From Denitromonas sp. (GTDB taxonomy: Bacteria > Pseudomonadota > Gammaproteobacteria > Burkholderiales > Rhodocyclaceae), in NCBI RefSeq assembly GCF_034676725.1, contig NZ_JAUCBR010000004.1, positions 3,996,001 through 4,060,000 of the forward strand: a DNA stretch of 64,000 bases, given 5' to 3'. Positions 23,168 through 36,049 of the stretch are shown in pieces. Position numbers and translations under genes: made by a program. How positions within the stretch are numbered: the stretch's first letter is position 1; each line of letters starts with the position of its first letter. The notes beneath the pieces were generated by a model, which saw only the letters and a list, made by a program, of their open reading frames with translations, was not told the DNA's origin and did not search any database.

Positions 23168-24457
23168 TCAGCGACGGCGCAGATTGTAGAAAGCGCCCAG
23201 GCCCGGGTAGCTGGCCGTATCGCCGAGGTCTTCTTCGATACGCAGCAGCTGGTTGTACTTGGAGATGCGGTCCGAGCGCGACAGCGAACCGGTCTTGATC
23301 TGCATGGCGTTCAGGCCAACCGCGATATCGGCGATGGTGCTGTCTTCGGTTTCGCCCGAACGGTGCGAAATCACCGAGGTGTAGCCTGCGCGCTTGGCCA
23401 TTTCGACGGCGGCGAAGGTTTCGGACAAAGTGCCGATCTGGTTGATCTTGATGAGGATCGAGTTGCCCACGCCCTCTTCGATGCCACGCGCCAGGATCTT
23501 GGTGTTGGTGACAAAGCAGTCGTCGCCCACCAGCTGCACTTTCTTGCCCAGGCGCTCGGTCAGCAGCTTCCAGCCGGCCCAGTCGTTCTCGGACATGCCG
23601 TCCTCGATCGAGACGATCGGGAAGCGATCGACCAGCGTCGCCAGGTAGTCGGTAAAACCTTCCGAGCTGAGGGTCAGGCCCTCGCCGGCGAGCACGTACT
23701 GGCCATCCTTGTAGAACTCGCTGGCGGCGCAGTCGAGCGCCAGCAGCACGTCGGTGCCCGGCTCGTAACCGGCGGCGGAAATGGCTTCCTGGATCAGGTT
23801 CAGCGCGTCTTCGGTGCCGGCGACGTTGGGGGCGAAACCGCCCTCGTCACCCACCGTGGTGGGGTAGCCGCGCTTGTCGGTGATCTTCTTCAGGTGATGG
23901 AAGATCTCGGCACCACAGCGCAGCGCTTCGCGAAAGCTGCCCATGGACACCGGCATGATCATGCATTCCTGGATGTCCAGCGAGTTGTTGGCGTGCGCGC
24001 CACCGTTGATAACGTTCATCATCGGCACCGGCAGCGCCATCGGGCCCGAACCGCCAAAATAGCGGTACAGCGGCAGGCCGGCTTCTTCAGCGGCGGCCTT
24101 GGCCACGGCCATGGAGACGGCCAGCGTGGCGTTGGCGCCAAGGCGCGACTTGTTTTCGGTACCGTCGAGGTCGATCAGGGTGCGGTCGATGAAGGCCTGC
24201 TCTTCGGCATCCAGGCCGATCAGCGCTTCGGAGATTTCGGTATTGACGTTCTCAACCGCCTGCATCACGCCCTTGCCGAGGTAACGGCTGGCATCGCCAT
24301 CACGCAGTTCGATGGCTTCACGCTCGCCGGTCGAGGCGCCGGACGGCACTGCCGCACGGCCCATGACGCCGGATTCGAGCAGCACATCGGCTTCAACAGT
24401 CGGGTTGCCACGCGAATCCAGTACTTCGCGGGCGATGATGTCAACAATCGCACTCAT
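23168..24457 (-). CDS. eno: Enolase
   Basis: 429 aa, full length. Converts 2-phosphoglycerate to phosphoenolpyruvate. Contains REVLDSRGNPTVEADV, SGASTGEREAIELRDGD, the metal-binding regions ALDCAASEFY and SIEDGMSENDW, and the loop ISHRSGETEDSTIAD. It follows pyrG and kdsA on the same strand, the common order in proteobacteria, and precedes ftsB. Confidence 0.98.
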   Translation of the reverse strand: MSAIVDIIAREVLDSRGNPTVEADVLLESGVMGRAAVPSGASTGEREAIELRDGDASRYLGKGVMQAVENVNTEISEALIGLDAEEQAFIDRTLIDLDGTENKSRLGANATLAVSMAVAKAAAEEAGLPLYRYFGGSGPMALPVPMMNVINGGAHANNSLDIQECMIMPVSMGSFREALRCGAEIFHHLKKITDKRGYPTTVGDEGGFAPNVAGTEDALNLIQEAISAAGYEPGTDVLLALDCAASEFYKDGQYVLAGEGLTLSSEGFTDYLATLVDRFPIVSIEDGMSENDWAGWKLLTERLGKKVQLVGDDCFVTNTKILARGIEEGVGNSILIKINQIGTLSETFAAVEMAKRAGYTSVISHRSGETEDSTIADIAVGLNAMQIKTGSLSRSDRISKYNQLLRIEEDLGDTASYPGLGAFYNLRRR

Positions 24458-24505
24458 AACAGTCCTCTCAAGCTTCGGATTTCTAGATCAATGGTTGTTC
24501 TGTGT

Positions 24506-25328
24506 TCAGGCCTGCTCGAGAAAGCCGGCTTGCTTCACCAGCGCATCGATGTCGCGCAAGGTGGTGAGCAGGGCTTTCATCCGGGGCAGCGGCCAGGCAT
24601 TGGGGCCGTCGGACATGGCCGTTTCTGGCGTCGGGTGGGTTTCCATGAACAGCCCGGCCACGCCGGTGGCGATCGCCGCGCGTGCCAGCACCGGCACGAA
24701 CTCGCGCTGGCCGCCCGACACGGTGCCCTGCCCGCCCGGCAGCTGCACCGAGTGGGTGGCGTCATAGACCACCGGGCAACCGGTCTCGCGCATGATCGCC
24801 AGCGAGCGCATGTCGGAGACCAGGTTGTTGTAACCGAAAGACGCGCCACGCTCGCACACCATGATGGTGTCGGCACCGCCGTTGGCGGCCTTGGCCTTGT
24901 CGACCACGTTTTTCATGTCGCCGGGGGCGAGAAACTGCCCTTTCTTGATGTTCACCGGCTTGCCGCAGGTGGCCACGGCTTCGATGAAATCGGTCTGGCG
25001 GCACAGGAAGGCCGGCGTCTGCAGCACGTTGACCACCTTGGCCACGGCGGCGATCTCGTCAATGGCGTGCACATCGGTCAACACCGGCACACCAACGGTT
25101 TCGCGCACTTCGGCGAGGATGTCGAGCCCCCTGGCCATGCCCGGGCCGCGGAAGGACTTGCCCGAGCTGCGGTTGGCCTTGTCGAAGGACGATTTGTAGA
25201 TGAACGGGATGCCGAGTTCAGCGCAGATGGCCTTGAGCTCGGTGGCCGTCTCCAGCGCCAGCTCGCGCGACTCGATGACGCACGGACCGGCAATCAGGAA
25301 GAACGGCCGGTCGAGACCGGCCTCGAAA

Positions 25329-25342
<14 letters not shown>
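24506..25342 (-). CDS. kdsA: 2-dehydro-3-deoxyphosphooctonate aldolase (KDO-8-P synthase)
   Basis: 278 aa from the ATG at 25340-25342. Condenses phosphoenolpyruvate with arabinose-5-phosphate to make KDO-8-phosphate for lipopolysaccharide. Motifs FFLIAGPCVIES, KSSFDKANRSS and VYDATHSVQLPGG are those of KdsA. Its start overlaps the pyrG 3' end by 14 bp, indicating coupling. Confidence 0.97.
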
Positions 25343-26978
<1,636 letters not shown>

Positions 26979-27108
26979 GGAAATGGCAACTGCGGGAAAG
27001 CGCAATGATAGCCGAAAAGGCGGCGTGCTCAAACCGACGCGAGGGGGCTTTTTTTGTCGTGATCGGCAGTGCCTTGGCAGCGCTCGCGGGCGTCGCCAGC
27101 GCCGCCGC

Positions 27109-27659
27109 TCAGCGGATGAAGTGTCGGCTGATCGTCCGGAATACGTCGCTGCCCGCGCGCTCGAGCCATTCAAACGCCACCATCTCGCGCGACACGATGT
27201 CGATGCCGTGCGCGCGCATGCGCTCGAGCGCCAACGCCTTGTCGCGGGGCTGGCGTGAGCCGACGCCCTCCTCCACCACAAACACGGCCTTGCCGGCAGC
27301 CTTGAGGTCGAGCACCGTCTGCAACACGCACACATGAGCCTCGGTGCCGCACACCACGACCTGCGGCCGCGCGTCGACGGCCGTCTCCGCCAGGCGGGAC
27401 TCGGCATGGCTGGAGAAACAGATCTTCTCCACCACGCGCGCGCCCTCGGCCTCGGCCAGCACCGCCGGCGCCGTCGGCCCCAGGCCTTGTGGATACTGCT
27501 CGGTGATCACCGTTGGCACCGCCAACTGACGCGCGATCTGCATCAGCCACACGGTATGCGCGATGACCGCCTCGCCCTGGTCGATCGCTGGCAGCAGGCG
27601 CGCCTGCAGATCAACGATCAGCAGCGACGAGGCGGCGGCCTGAATCCGCGGGCCGATGC

Positions 27660-27663
<4 letters not shown>
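27109..27663 (-). CDS. Isochorismatase-family cysteine hydrolase
   Basis: 184 aa. Catalytic Asp in LLIVDLQARLL, Lys in VVEKICFSS and nucleophile Cys in GTEAHVCVLQTVLDL define the family (nicotinamidase/isochorismatase-like, YcaC group). Substrate unknown. The ATG overlaps the stop of the acetoacetyl-CoA synthetase gene by four bases, so it belongs to that operon. Confidence 0.88.
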
Positions 27664-29631
<1,968 letters not shown>

Positions 29632-29670
29632 GGCTGTCTCCGTGTTTATATTGAATGCGTTTGATTATAG

Positions 29671-30081
29671 TTAATTTTCCAGCATCGCCCGCAGCGTCTC
29701 GGGCAAGGGTACCGATTTTCCGGTCAAATGGTTCATCCACACAACCTTGGCGCTGCCTTCGGCAAACACCCGCTCATCGCCCTCGATGCCGATTTCGTAC
29801 CAGTTCATGACGCTGCTGCGTCCGGGCGCACCGGCATACAACCGGACGACCACCGTGGCCGGATAGTTGATCGGAATCATGAACGTACACGCGGCATTGA
29901 TGATCACCGGCCCCTCGCTCTGATCCAGCGAGACGGCAAACCCGGCCGCCTCCAGCCACTCGACCCGCGCCTGCTCGCAAAAGCGGAAATAGATCGTGTT
30001 GTTCACATGACGATAGGCGTCCATGTCGCCCCAGCGGACGGGGATGCGCGTGGTGTGCAGCAAAATTCGCGGTTCTGTCAT
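29671..30081 (-). CDS. Acyl-CoA thioesterase (4HBT hot-dog family)
   Basis: 136 aa from the ATG at 30079-30081, preceded by GGAGAGAG. Hot-dog fold with the catalytic motif VRWGDMDAYRHVNNTIYFRFCEQAR (Asp of the 4HBT/YbgC type). Hydrolyses a short or aromatic acyl-CoA. First gene of an apparent operon with acetoacetyl-CoA synthetase (39 bp downstream), suggesting a role in CoA-ester turnover during fatty- or amino-acid breakdown. Confidence 0.9.
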   Translation of the reverse strand: MTEPRILLHTTRIPVRWGDMDAYRHVNNTIYFRFCEQARVEWLEAAGFAVSLDQSEGPVIINAACTFMIPINYPATVVVRLYAGAPGRSSVMNWYEIGIEGDERVFAEGSAKVVWMNHLTGKSVPLPETLRAMLEN

Positions 30082-30128
30082 ATCGGCTCTCTCCGGGTGT
30101 ACTCTTCTCATTTGGACGGCGCTTGGAG

Positions 30129-30150
30129 TAACATACGGCAGCGTATGTTA
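30129..30150. promoter_or_regulatory. Perfect palindrome, probable TetR-type operator
   Basis: TAACATACG, spacer GCAG, CGTATGTTA: nine-bp perfect arms. It sits between the divergent thioesterase-aacS operon and the ETF-ubiquinone oxidoreductase gene, where one repressor could control both. Size and symmetry suit a TetR-family regulator of acyl-CoA metabolism. No regulator gene is nearby. Confidence 0.65.
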
Positions 30151-30239
30151 AACACTCACCGATTTTGCAAGAAAAACGGGCCCGTGCCTACCAGCCGGGC
30201 ACGAAATCAATAACACAGCATCACCTAAAGGAGAACGTA

Positions 30240-31877
30240 ATGGAACGCGAATCCATGGAGTTCGACATTCTCGTCGTCGGCGGCGGGCCGGCCGGTCTGT
30301 CGGCAGCCATTCGCCTCAAGCAACTGGCGACCGAAGCCGGCAAGGAAGTGTCCGTCTGCCTGATCGAGAAGGCCGCCGAGATCGGCGCCCACACGCTCTC
30401 CGGCGCGGTACTCGACACACGAGCGCTCGACGAGCTGCTGCCCGACTGGAAATCCATGGGCGCGCCCATCACCACCGAGGTGAGCGAAGACCGCTTCGTC
30501 ATGCTCAACGAAACCGGTTCGCGCCAGCTGCCCAATGCGCTGCTGCCCGACTGTTTCCTCAACCACGGCAACTACATCGTCCGCCTCGGCAATGTCGTCA
30601 AATGGCTTGGCGAGCAGGCCGAAGCGGCCGGCGTCGAGGTGTATCCCGGCTTTGCCGGCGCCGAGGTGCTGTATGACGACAACGGCGCGGTCAAGGGCGT
30701 GGTCACCGGCGACATGGGCGTTGGCCGCGACGGCGAGCCCGGCCCCAATTATCAGCCCGGCATGGAGCTGCACGCCAAGTACACCTTCTTCGCCGAAGGC
30801 GTGCGCGGTCATCTGGGCAAGTCGCTCGAAACCCGCTACGAGCTGCGCAAGAACTGCGACCCGCAGACCTACGGTATCGGCATCAAGGAGCTGTGGGAAA
30901 TCGATCCGGCCAAGCACAAGCCGGGGCTGGTGATGCACACCGCCGGCTGGCCGCTGGACAACCACACCTACGGCGGCTCCTTCATGTATCACCTGGAGGA
31001 CAACCTGGTGGCCGTCGGCTTTGTGGTCGGCCTCAACTACAGCAACCCCTACCTGTCGCCCTACGAAGAATTCCAGCGCTACAAGCTGCACCCGGATGTG
31101 CGTAGCTTCCTCGAAGGCGGCAAGCGCCTGTCGTATGGCGCCCGCGCCATCGCCGCCGGCGGCCTGCAGTCGCTGCCCGAGCTGGTGTTCCCGGGTGGCG
31201 CGCTGATCGGCTGTGACGCTGGCTTCCTCAACGCGGCACGCATCAAGGGCACGCACAGCGCCATCAAGTCCGGCATGCTGGCCGCCGAGGCCGCCTTTGC
31301 CGCCCTGGGCGCCGAGCGCGAGCGTGACACGCTGAGCGCCTACCCCGAGGCCTTCAAGGCCAGCTGGCTCTACACCGAGCTGCGCAAGACGCGCAACTTC
31401 AAGGCCTACATGAGCAAGGGCCTGTGGATGGGGTCCCTCCTCTTCGGCATCGACCAGCGCCTGTTCGGCGGCAAGACGCCCTGGACGCTGCACAACACGG
31501 CCGACCACGGCAAGCTCAAGCCGGCCGCCGAGTGCACGCCGATCGACTACCCGAAGCCCGACGGCGTACTCACCTTCGACCGCCTGTCCTCGGTCTTCCT
31601 CTCGAACACCAACCACGAGGAAGAACAGCCCTGCCATCTGCAGCTGAAGAACCCGGCCGTGGCGATCGACACCAACCTGGCGATCTACGACGCCCCCGAG
31701 CAGCGCTACTGCCCGGCCGGGGTCTATGAGATCGTGCGCGAGGGCGACACACCGCGCCTGCAGATCAATGCGCAGAACTGTGTGCACTGCAAGACCTGCG
31801 ATATCAAGGACCCGACCCAGAACATCAACTGGGTGACGCCGCAGGGCGGCGAAGGGCCGATCTACCAGGGCATGTAA
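30240..31877 (+). CDS. Electron-transfer flavoprotein-ubiquinone oxidoreductase
   Basis: 545 aa, start ATG 30240 with AAGGAG upstream. Passes electrons from ETF (fatty-acid and amino-acid dehydrogenases) to ubiquinone at the inner membrane. N-terminal FAD motif LVVGGGPAGLSAAIRLKQ, membrane-binding and quinone region in the middle, and a C-terminal 4Fe-4S domain with YCPAGVYE and CVHCKTCDIKDPTQNINW, ending GPIYQGM as usual. Control by the palindrome upstream is likely (inference). Ends at a strong terminator. Confidence 0.97.
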   Translation: MERESMEFDILVVGGGPAGLSAAIRLKQLATEAGKEVSVCLIEKAAEIGAHTLSGAVLDTRALDELLPDWKSMGAPITTEVSEDRFVMLNETGSRQLPNALLPDCFLNHGNYIVRLGNVVKWLGEQAEAAGVEVYPGFAGAEVLYDDNGAVKGVVTGDMGVGRDGEPGPNYQPGMELHAKYTFFAEGVRGHLGKSLETRYELRKNCDPQTYGIGIKELWEIDPAKHKPGLVMHTAGWPLDNHTYGGSFMYHLEDNLVAVGFVVGLNYSNPYLSPYEEFQRYKLHPDVRSFLEGGKRLSYGARAIAAGGLQSLPELVFPGGALIGCDAGFLNAARIKGTHSAIKSGMLAAEAAFAALGAERERDTLSAYPEAFKASWLYTELRKTRNFKAYMSKGLWMGSLLFGIDQRLFGGKTPWTLHNTADHGKLKPAAECTPIDYPKPDGVLTFDRLSSVFLSNTNHEEEQPCHLQLKNPAVAIDTNLAIYDAPEQRYCPAGVYEIVREGDTPRLQINAQNCVHCKTCDIKDPTQNINWVTPQGGEGPIYQGM

Positions 31878-31893
31878 GCCGCCGGCAGCACCA

Positions 31894-31930
31894 ACGACAA
31901 CGCCCCGCAGATGCGGGGCGTTGTCGTTTT
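31894..31930 (+). terminator. Strong bidirectional hairpin terminator
   Basis: Fifteen-bp perfect stem (ACGACAACGCCCCGC with its complement) and loop AGAT, followed by TTT. Lies between the convergent ETF-QO and galU genes. Confidence 0.85.
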
Positions 31931-31956
31931 CGTGTCGCGAATGACGCCGGCCGGGG

Positions 31957-32854
31957 TCAGGCCCCGGGTTCGGCGACCACATCGCCCCGTGTGGCGAGGA
32001 ATTCGGCAAAGCCGCCGCCGACCTCAGCGTGGCGCAGGCCGAACTCGACCGTCGCCTTCAGGTAGCCGAGCTTGGAGCCGCAGTCGTAGCGCACGCCATC
32101 GTACTGATGCGCCAGCACGGCCTCTTCCTTGAGCAGCGAGGCGATGGCATCGGTCAGTTGCAACTCGCCACCAGCGCCCGGCGTGACATTGCGCAGGTGA
32201 TCGAAAATGCGCGGCGTCAGGATGTAGCGCCCCACCACGGCCTGCGTGGTCGGCGCATCGGCCGGATTCGGCTTCTCGACGATGCCGGTCATGCGCTGCA
32301 CGGGTCCGTCCTGGCGTTCGGTGCTGACGATACCGTACTGGCGGGTTGCCTCGCGCGGCACGTTCATGGTGCCCAGCACCGAGCAGCGGTGGTAGTTGTA
32401 CACCGACGCCATCTGCTTAAGCACCGGATCACCGCCCGGGTTGTCGAGCAGATCGTCGGCCAGGATCACCGCAAAGGGCTCATCACCGATCACCGGCGCA
32501 GCACACAGCACAGCATGGCCCAGGCCCAGGGCCTCGGGCTGGCGGATGTAGATGCAGTTGACATGCGAGGGCACGGTATTGCGCACCAGCTCAAGCATGT
32601 CCTTCTTGCCACGCGCCTCCAGCTCGGTCTCCAGCTCGTAGGCCTTGTCGAAGTGGTCCTCGATCGCCCGCTTGGTACGGCCGGTGATGAAGATCAGGTC
32701 GGTCACGCCCGCGGCGACCGCCTCTTCCACGGCGTACTGGATCAGCGGCTTGTTCGACGATCGGCAGCATTTCCTTGGGACTGGCCTTGGTCGCCGGCAA
32801 AAAGCGGGTGCCCATGCCGGCCACGGGAAACACGGCCTTGGTAACAATTTTCAT
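31957..32854 (-). pseudogene. galU: UTP-glucose-1-phosphate uridylyltransferase, interrupted by one frameshift
   Basis: Makes UDP-glucose from UTP and glucose-1-phosphate. From ATG 32852-32854 the first frame reads MKIVTKAVFPVAGMGTRFLP (nucleotide-binding loop) up to KEMLPIV. The second frame continues KPLIQYAVEEAVAAGVTDLIF to the normal end (total about 298 aa). The break is near 32756: the coding strand reads ATCGTCGAACAAG, where ATCGTCGACAAG would give the usual IVDKP. One extra base, so probably a sequence error. The start overlaps the ligA stop (ATGA). Confidence 0.9.
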
Positions 32855-34914
32855 GTTGATGACTCCGTAAGCAAATTCGTGTCGCCGCCGGCGAGCAAGG
32901 CGTGCAGTGCCGCTTCATCGAGCACCGGAACGCCCAGCGACTCGGCCTTGGCCAGCTTGCTGCCGGCCGCCTCACCCGCGACGAGATAATCGGTTTTTTT
33001 CGACACCGAACCGGCCACCTTGCCGCCGGCCGCCTCGACCAGCGCCCGCGCTTCGTCACGCGACAGCGAGGGTAAGGTGCCGGTGATGACCAGCGTTTTA
33101 CCGGCCAGCGGCCCGCTCGCCGCCTGCGCCGGTTCGTGTTCATCCCAGCGGATACCCGCCGCACGCAAGGCGGCAATGACATCGCGATTATGCGGCTCGG
33201 CAAAGAATTCGACGATGCACTGTGCCACGATTGGCCCGACATCGGGCACCGCCAGCAGCGCCGCCGCATCGGCCGCCAGCAGCGCGTCGAGGCCGCCGAA
33301 GTGCCGGGCCAGGTCGCGCGCCGTCGACTCGCCCACATTGCGAATCCCCAGGGCGTAGATGAAGCGTTGCAGCGTCGTGTTTCGGCTCTTGTCGATGGCG
33401 GCCACCACGTTGGCGGCCGACTTCTGCGCCATCCGCTCCAGGGCGGCCAGCGTGTCCACCGACAGCGAGAACAGGTCGGCCGCCGTCTTGACCAGGCCCT
33501 GCTCCACCAGTTGCTCGATCAGCTTGTCGCCGAGGCCTTCGATATCCAGCGCCTTGCGGCTGGCAAAGTGGATGATGGCCTGGGTGCGTTGCGCCGCGCA
33601 GAACAGCCCGCCGGAGCAGCGCGCCACCGCTTCATCCTCGCCGCGCACGGCGTGCGAGCCACACACCGGGCACACTGTGGGCATGACGAACTCACGCTCG
33701 GAGCCGTCGCGATGGGCCAGCACCGGACCGACGATTTCGGGAATCACATCGCCGGCACGGCGCACGATCACCTGGTCGCCGATGCGCACATCCTTGCGCC
33801 GGATCTCGTCCTCGTTGTGCAAGGTCGCGTTGGTGACCGTCACGCCGCCGACAAACACCGGTGCCAGCCGCGCCACCGGCGTCAGTGCCCCGGTGCGGCC
33901 GACCTGGATTTCAATGTCCAGCAGACGGGTCATCTCCTCCTGCGCGGGGTACTTGTGGGCCACGGCCCAGCGCGGCTCTCGGCTGACGAAGCCGAGCTCA
34001 CGCTGCAAGGCGCGATCGTCGACCTTGTACACCACCCCGTCGATGTCGTAGGGCAAGGCATCGCGCTGCGCCTCGATCCGGGCATGGAAGTCGATCAGGC
34101 CGGCAGGCCCGTCCGTCACGCAGCGATGCTCGCACACCGGGAAGCCAAAGCCGGCCAAGGCATCGAGCAGGCCGCTGTGGGTCGCCGGTTCGGCCCAGCC
34201 CGCGGACTGCCCCAGGCCATAGGCGAAGAATGACAGCGGGCGCCGCCGCGTCACCGCCGGATCGAGCTGGCGAATGGCACCCGCGGCGGTGTTGCGTGGG
34301 TTGACGAAGGTTTTTTCGCCGCGCTCACGCTGGGTCGCGTTGAGGCGCTCGAAGTCGTCACGGCGCATGTAGATTTCACCGCGCACCTCCAGCACATCGG
34401 GCGCGTCGCCCCGCAGACGCAGCGGGATCTGGCCGATGGTGCGCACGGTGTGGGTCACGTCCTCGCCGGTCTGCCCATCACCCCGGGTCGCCGCGCGGAC
34501 CAGCACGCCGTGCTCGTAGCGTAGACTGATAGCCAGGCCATCGAATTTCAGTTCGGCCGAATAGCGTACGGCCGGGTCGGTGTCGTCCAGACCGAGCCCG
34601 CGGCGCACCCGCGCGTCGAAGGCCAAGGCGCCTTGGGCGCTCTTGTCGGTCTCGGTGTAGATCGACAGCATGGGTACGGCATGCTGGACCTCGGCAAGTT
34701 CCGGCAGCGGCGAGCCGCCCACGCGCTGGGTGGGCGAATCGGGCGTGCGCAGTTCGGGGAAATCGTGTTCGAGCGCCTGGAGTTCTTCAAACAGGCGGTC
34801 GTACTCGGCATCGGGCACCGTAGGCGCATCGAGCACGTAATAGGCATGGGCATGGCGCAGCAATTCGGCGCGCAGCGCCTCGGCGCGCTGCACCGCAGAT
34901 TCAGGAACCGCCAT
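32851..34914 (-). CDS. ligA: NAD-dependent DNA ligase
   Basis: 687 aa, full length, from the ATG at 34912-34914. Seals nicks in replication and repair. N-terminal Ia/NTase domain with the adenylated Lys123 in ELKFDGLAI, OB fold, four-Cys zinc finger (CPVCGSHAV and CSGGLFCAAQ), helix-hairpin-helix region and a C-terminal BRCT domain (from about residue 610, GKTLVITGTLPSLSRDEAR). Downstream of zipA and coupled to galU. Confidence 0.98.
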   Translation of the reverse strand: MAVPESAVQRAEALRAELLRHAHAYYVLDAPTVPDAEYDRLFEELQALEHDFPELRTPDSPTQRVGGSPLPELAEVQHAVPMLSIYTETDKSAQGALAFDARVRRGLGLDDTDPAVRYSAELKFDGLAISLRYEHGVLVRAATRGDGQTGEDVTHTVRTIGQIPLRLRGDAPDVLEVRGEIYMRRDDFERLNATQRERGEKTFVNPRNTAAGAIRQLDPAVTRRRPLSFFAYGLGQSAGWAEPATHSGLLDALAGFGFPVCEHRCVTDGPAGLIDFHARIEAQRDALPYDIDGVVYKVDDRALQRELGFVSREPRWAVAHKYPAQEEMTRLLDIEIQVGRTGALTPVARLAPVFVGGVTVTNATLHNEDEIRRKDVRIGDQVIVRRAGDVIPEIVGPVLAHRDGSEREFVMPTVCPVCGSHAVRGEDEAVARCSGGLFCAAQRTQAIIHFASRKALDIEGLGDKLIEQLVEQGLVKTAADLFSLSVDTLAALERMAQKSAANVVAAIDKSRNTTLQRFIYALGIRNVGESTARDLARHFGGLDALLAADAAALLAVPDVGPIVAQCIVEFFAEPHNRDVIAALRAAGIRWDEHEPAQAASGPLAGKTLVITGTLPSLSRDEARALVEAAGGKVAGSVSKKTDYLVAGEAAGSKLAKAESLGVPVLDEAALHALLAGGDTNLLTESST

Positions 34915-34918
34915 GGCC

Positions 34919-36031
34919 TTACGCTGCGAACAGGCGCATCGCCAGCGCACTGCCGGCCGGCAGGCCGTATTCGCGCATCTGCGCCTGAAACTGTTGGATC
35001 TGGCCGCGAATGACCTTGGCCGCCTCCGGCCCGAACGGGCTGCGGTTGTCGTCGACCAGGTCGGCGTCCAGCGTGTCGGCCAGCTGGCGGGCGACCAGCA
35101 TCATGCGGTCGAACACCTGCGCGCCTTCGGCCACACGGGGCACGTCGACGATCAGGGTCAGCCCGCGGGTCTGCAGGTCACGCATGCCTTCGGCGCTCAT
35201 CATCGTCGGCTCGAGGTTGCCAAGCACAAACTGGCTGTTGCCGTCGTCATCTTCGGCATGGAACAGGCCGTCGCCGCGCAGCCGCATGCCCTGGGCTTCG
35301 ACGAGGCCGCGCAGCTTGGTACCGGCAAAGGGCGCACCACGGCTGACCAGGTTGACGCCGATCTGGACATCGACGCTGGCGCAGAAGCGATCGAGCTCTT
35401 CGGCACGACCCAGCGCTTCGGCGCGCGCCAGCGGCGAGGCCGGGATGGCCATGAACTGGTCGGCCAGGCGCTGCACGCCATCGGTAAAACGGGTGAAGTC
35501 GGCATCGTTGATCGGGCCACGGCGGTCGACCATCTGCATTGCAGCGCAGAACCAGTGGTGGGCTTCGCCGCTGTCGCGCTCGAGGCTGATCCACTTGTTC
35601 CGGCCCTCATCAAAGGCGAACCAGCCCACCGGTTTGGACAGCCCGGCCAGTTCGGTCTGCTGCGCCAGCCAGACCCGCCCGGCCACCAGCGGCTCGATCG
35701 ACTCGATGCGCTGCACGCAATCGACCCGCTCGTCCACCTCGGCCGGCACGGCCGGCGCCTTGCGCCCGACTTCGGCCGGCGCCACCGAGCGCGGCGCGAC
35801 CGCCGGCGCGGGGCTGGCCGCGGGCTCGGGTGGCGAGCTGTCGTCGGGGATGTCCAGCGGCGTATCAGCCGACAGGCTGGGCTCGAACAGAACATCCCGA
35901 TGCTCGGACCGGAAGGCCTTTTCGGCATGCTTCTGCGCCTTGCGTTCCTGCCACTTGTTGTACGCAAGCACGCCGACCACCGCGACCACGCCGGCACCGA
36001 TCAAACCCAGTTGCAACTCACTGATTGCCAT
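34919..36031 (-). CDS. zipA: Cell division protein ZipA
   Basis: 370 aa. One N-terminal transmembrane helix (LGLIGAGVVAVVGVLAYNKW), a charged stretch, a Pro/Ala-rich linker (about 55-100) and the C-terminal ZipA FtsZ-binding domain (about 235-365, LVSRGAPFAGTKLRG and GLTLIVDVPRVAEG). Between linker and FtsZ-binding domain lies an extra segment of about 120 residues (IESIEPLVAGRVWLAQQ...), making it longer than the E. coli protein. Tethers FtsZ to the membrane. Lies between smc and ligA. Confidence 0.92.
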   Translation of the reverse strand: MAISELQLGLIGAGVVAVVGVLAYNKWQERKAQKHAEKAFRSEHRDVLFEPSLSADTPLDIPDDSSPPEPAASPAPAVAPRSVAPAEVGRKAPAVPAEVDERVDCVQRIESIEPLVAGRVWLAQQTELAGLSKPVGWFAFDEGRNKWISLERDSGEAHHWFCAAMQMVDRRGPINDADFTRFTDGVQRLADQFMAIPASPLARAEALGRAEELDRFCASVDVQIGVNLVSRGAPFAGTKLRGLVEAQGMRLRGDGLFHAEDDDGNSQFVLGNLEPTMMSAEGMRDLQTRGLTLIVDVPRVAEGAQVFDRMMLVARQLADTLDADLVDDNRSPFGPEAAKVIRGQIQQFQAQMREYGLPAGSALAMRLFAA

Positions 36032-36049
36032 GTTTTCCTTGCTCTTTGC

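Noticed and set aside
30129..30150. Palindrome considered as a terminator
   Set aside because: No T-tract, and it lies between divergent 5' ends, where an operator is the better reading.
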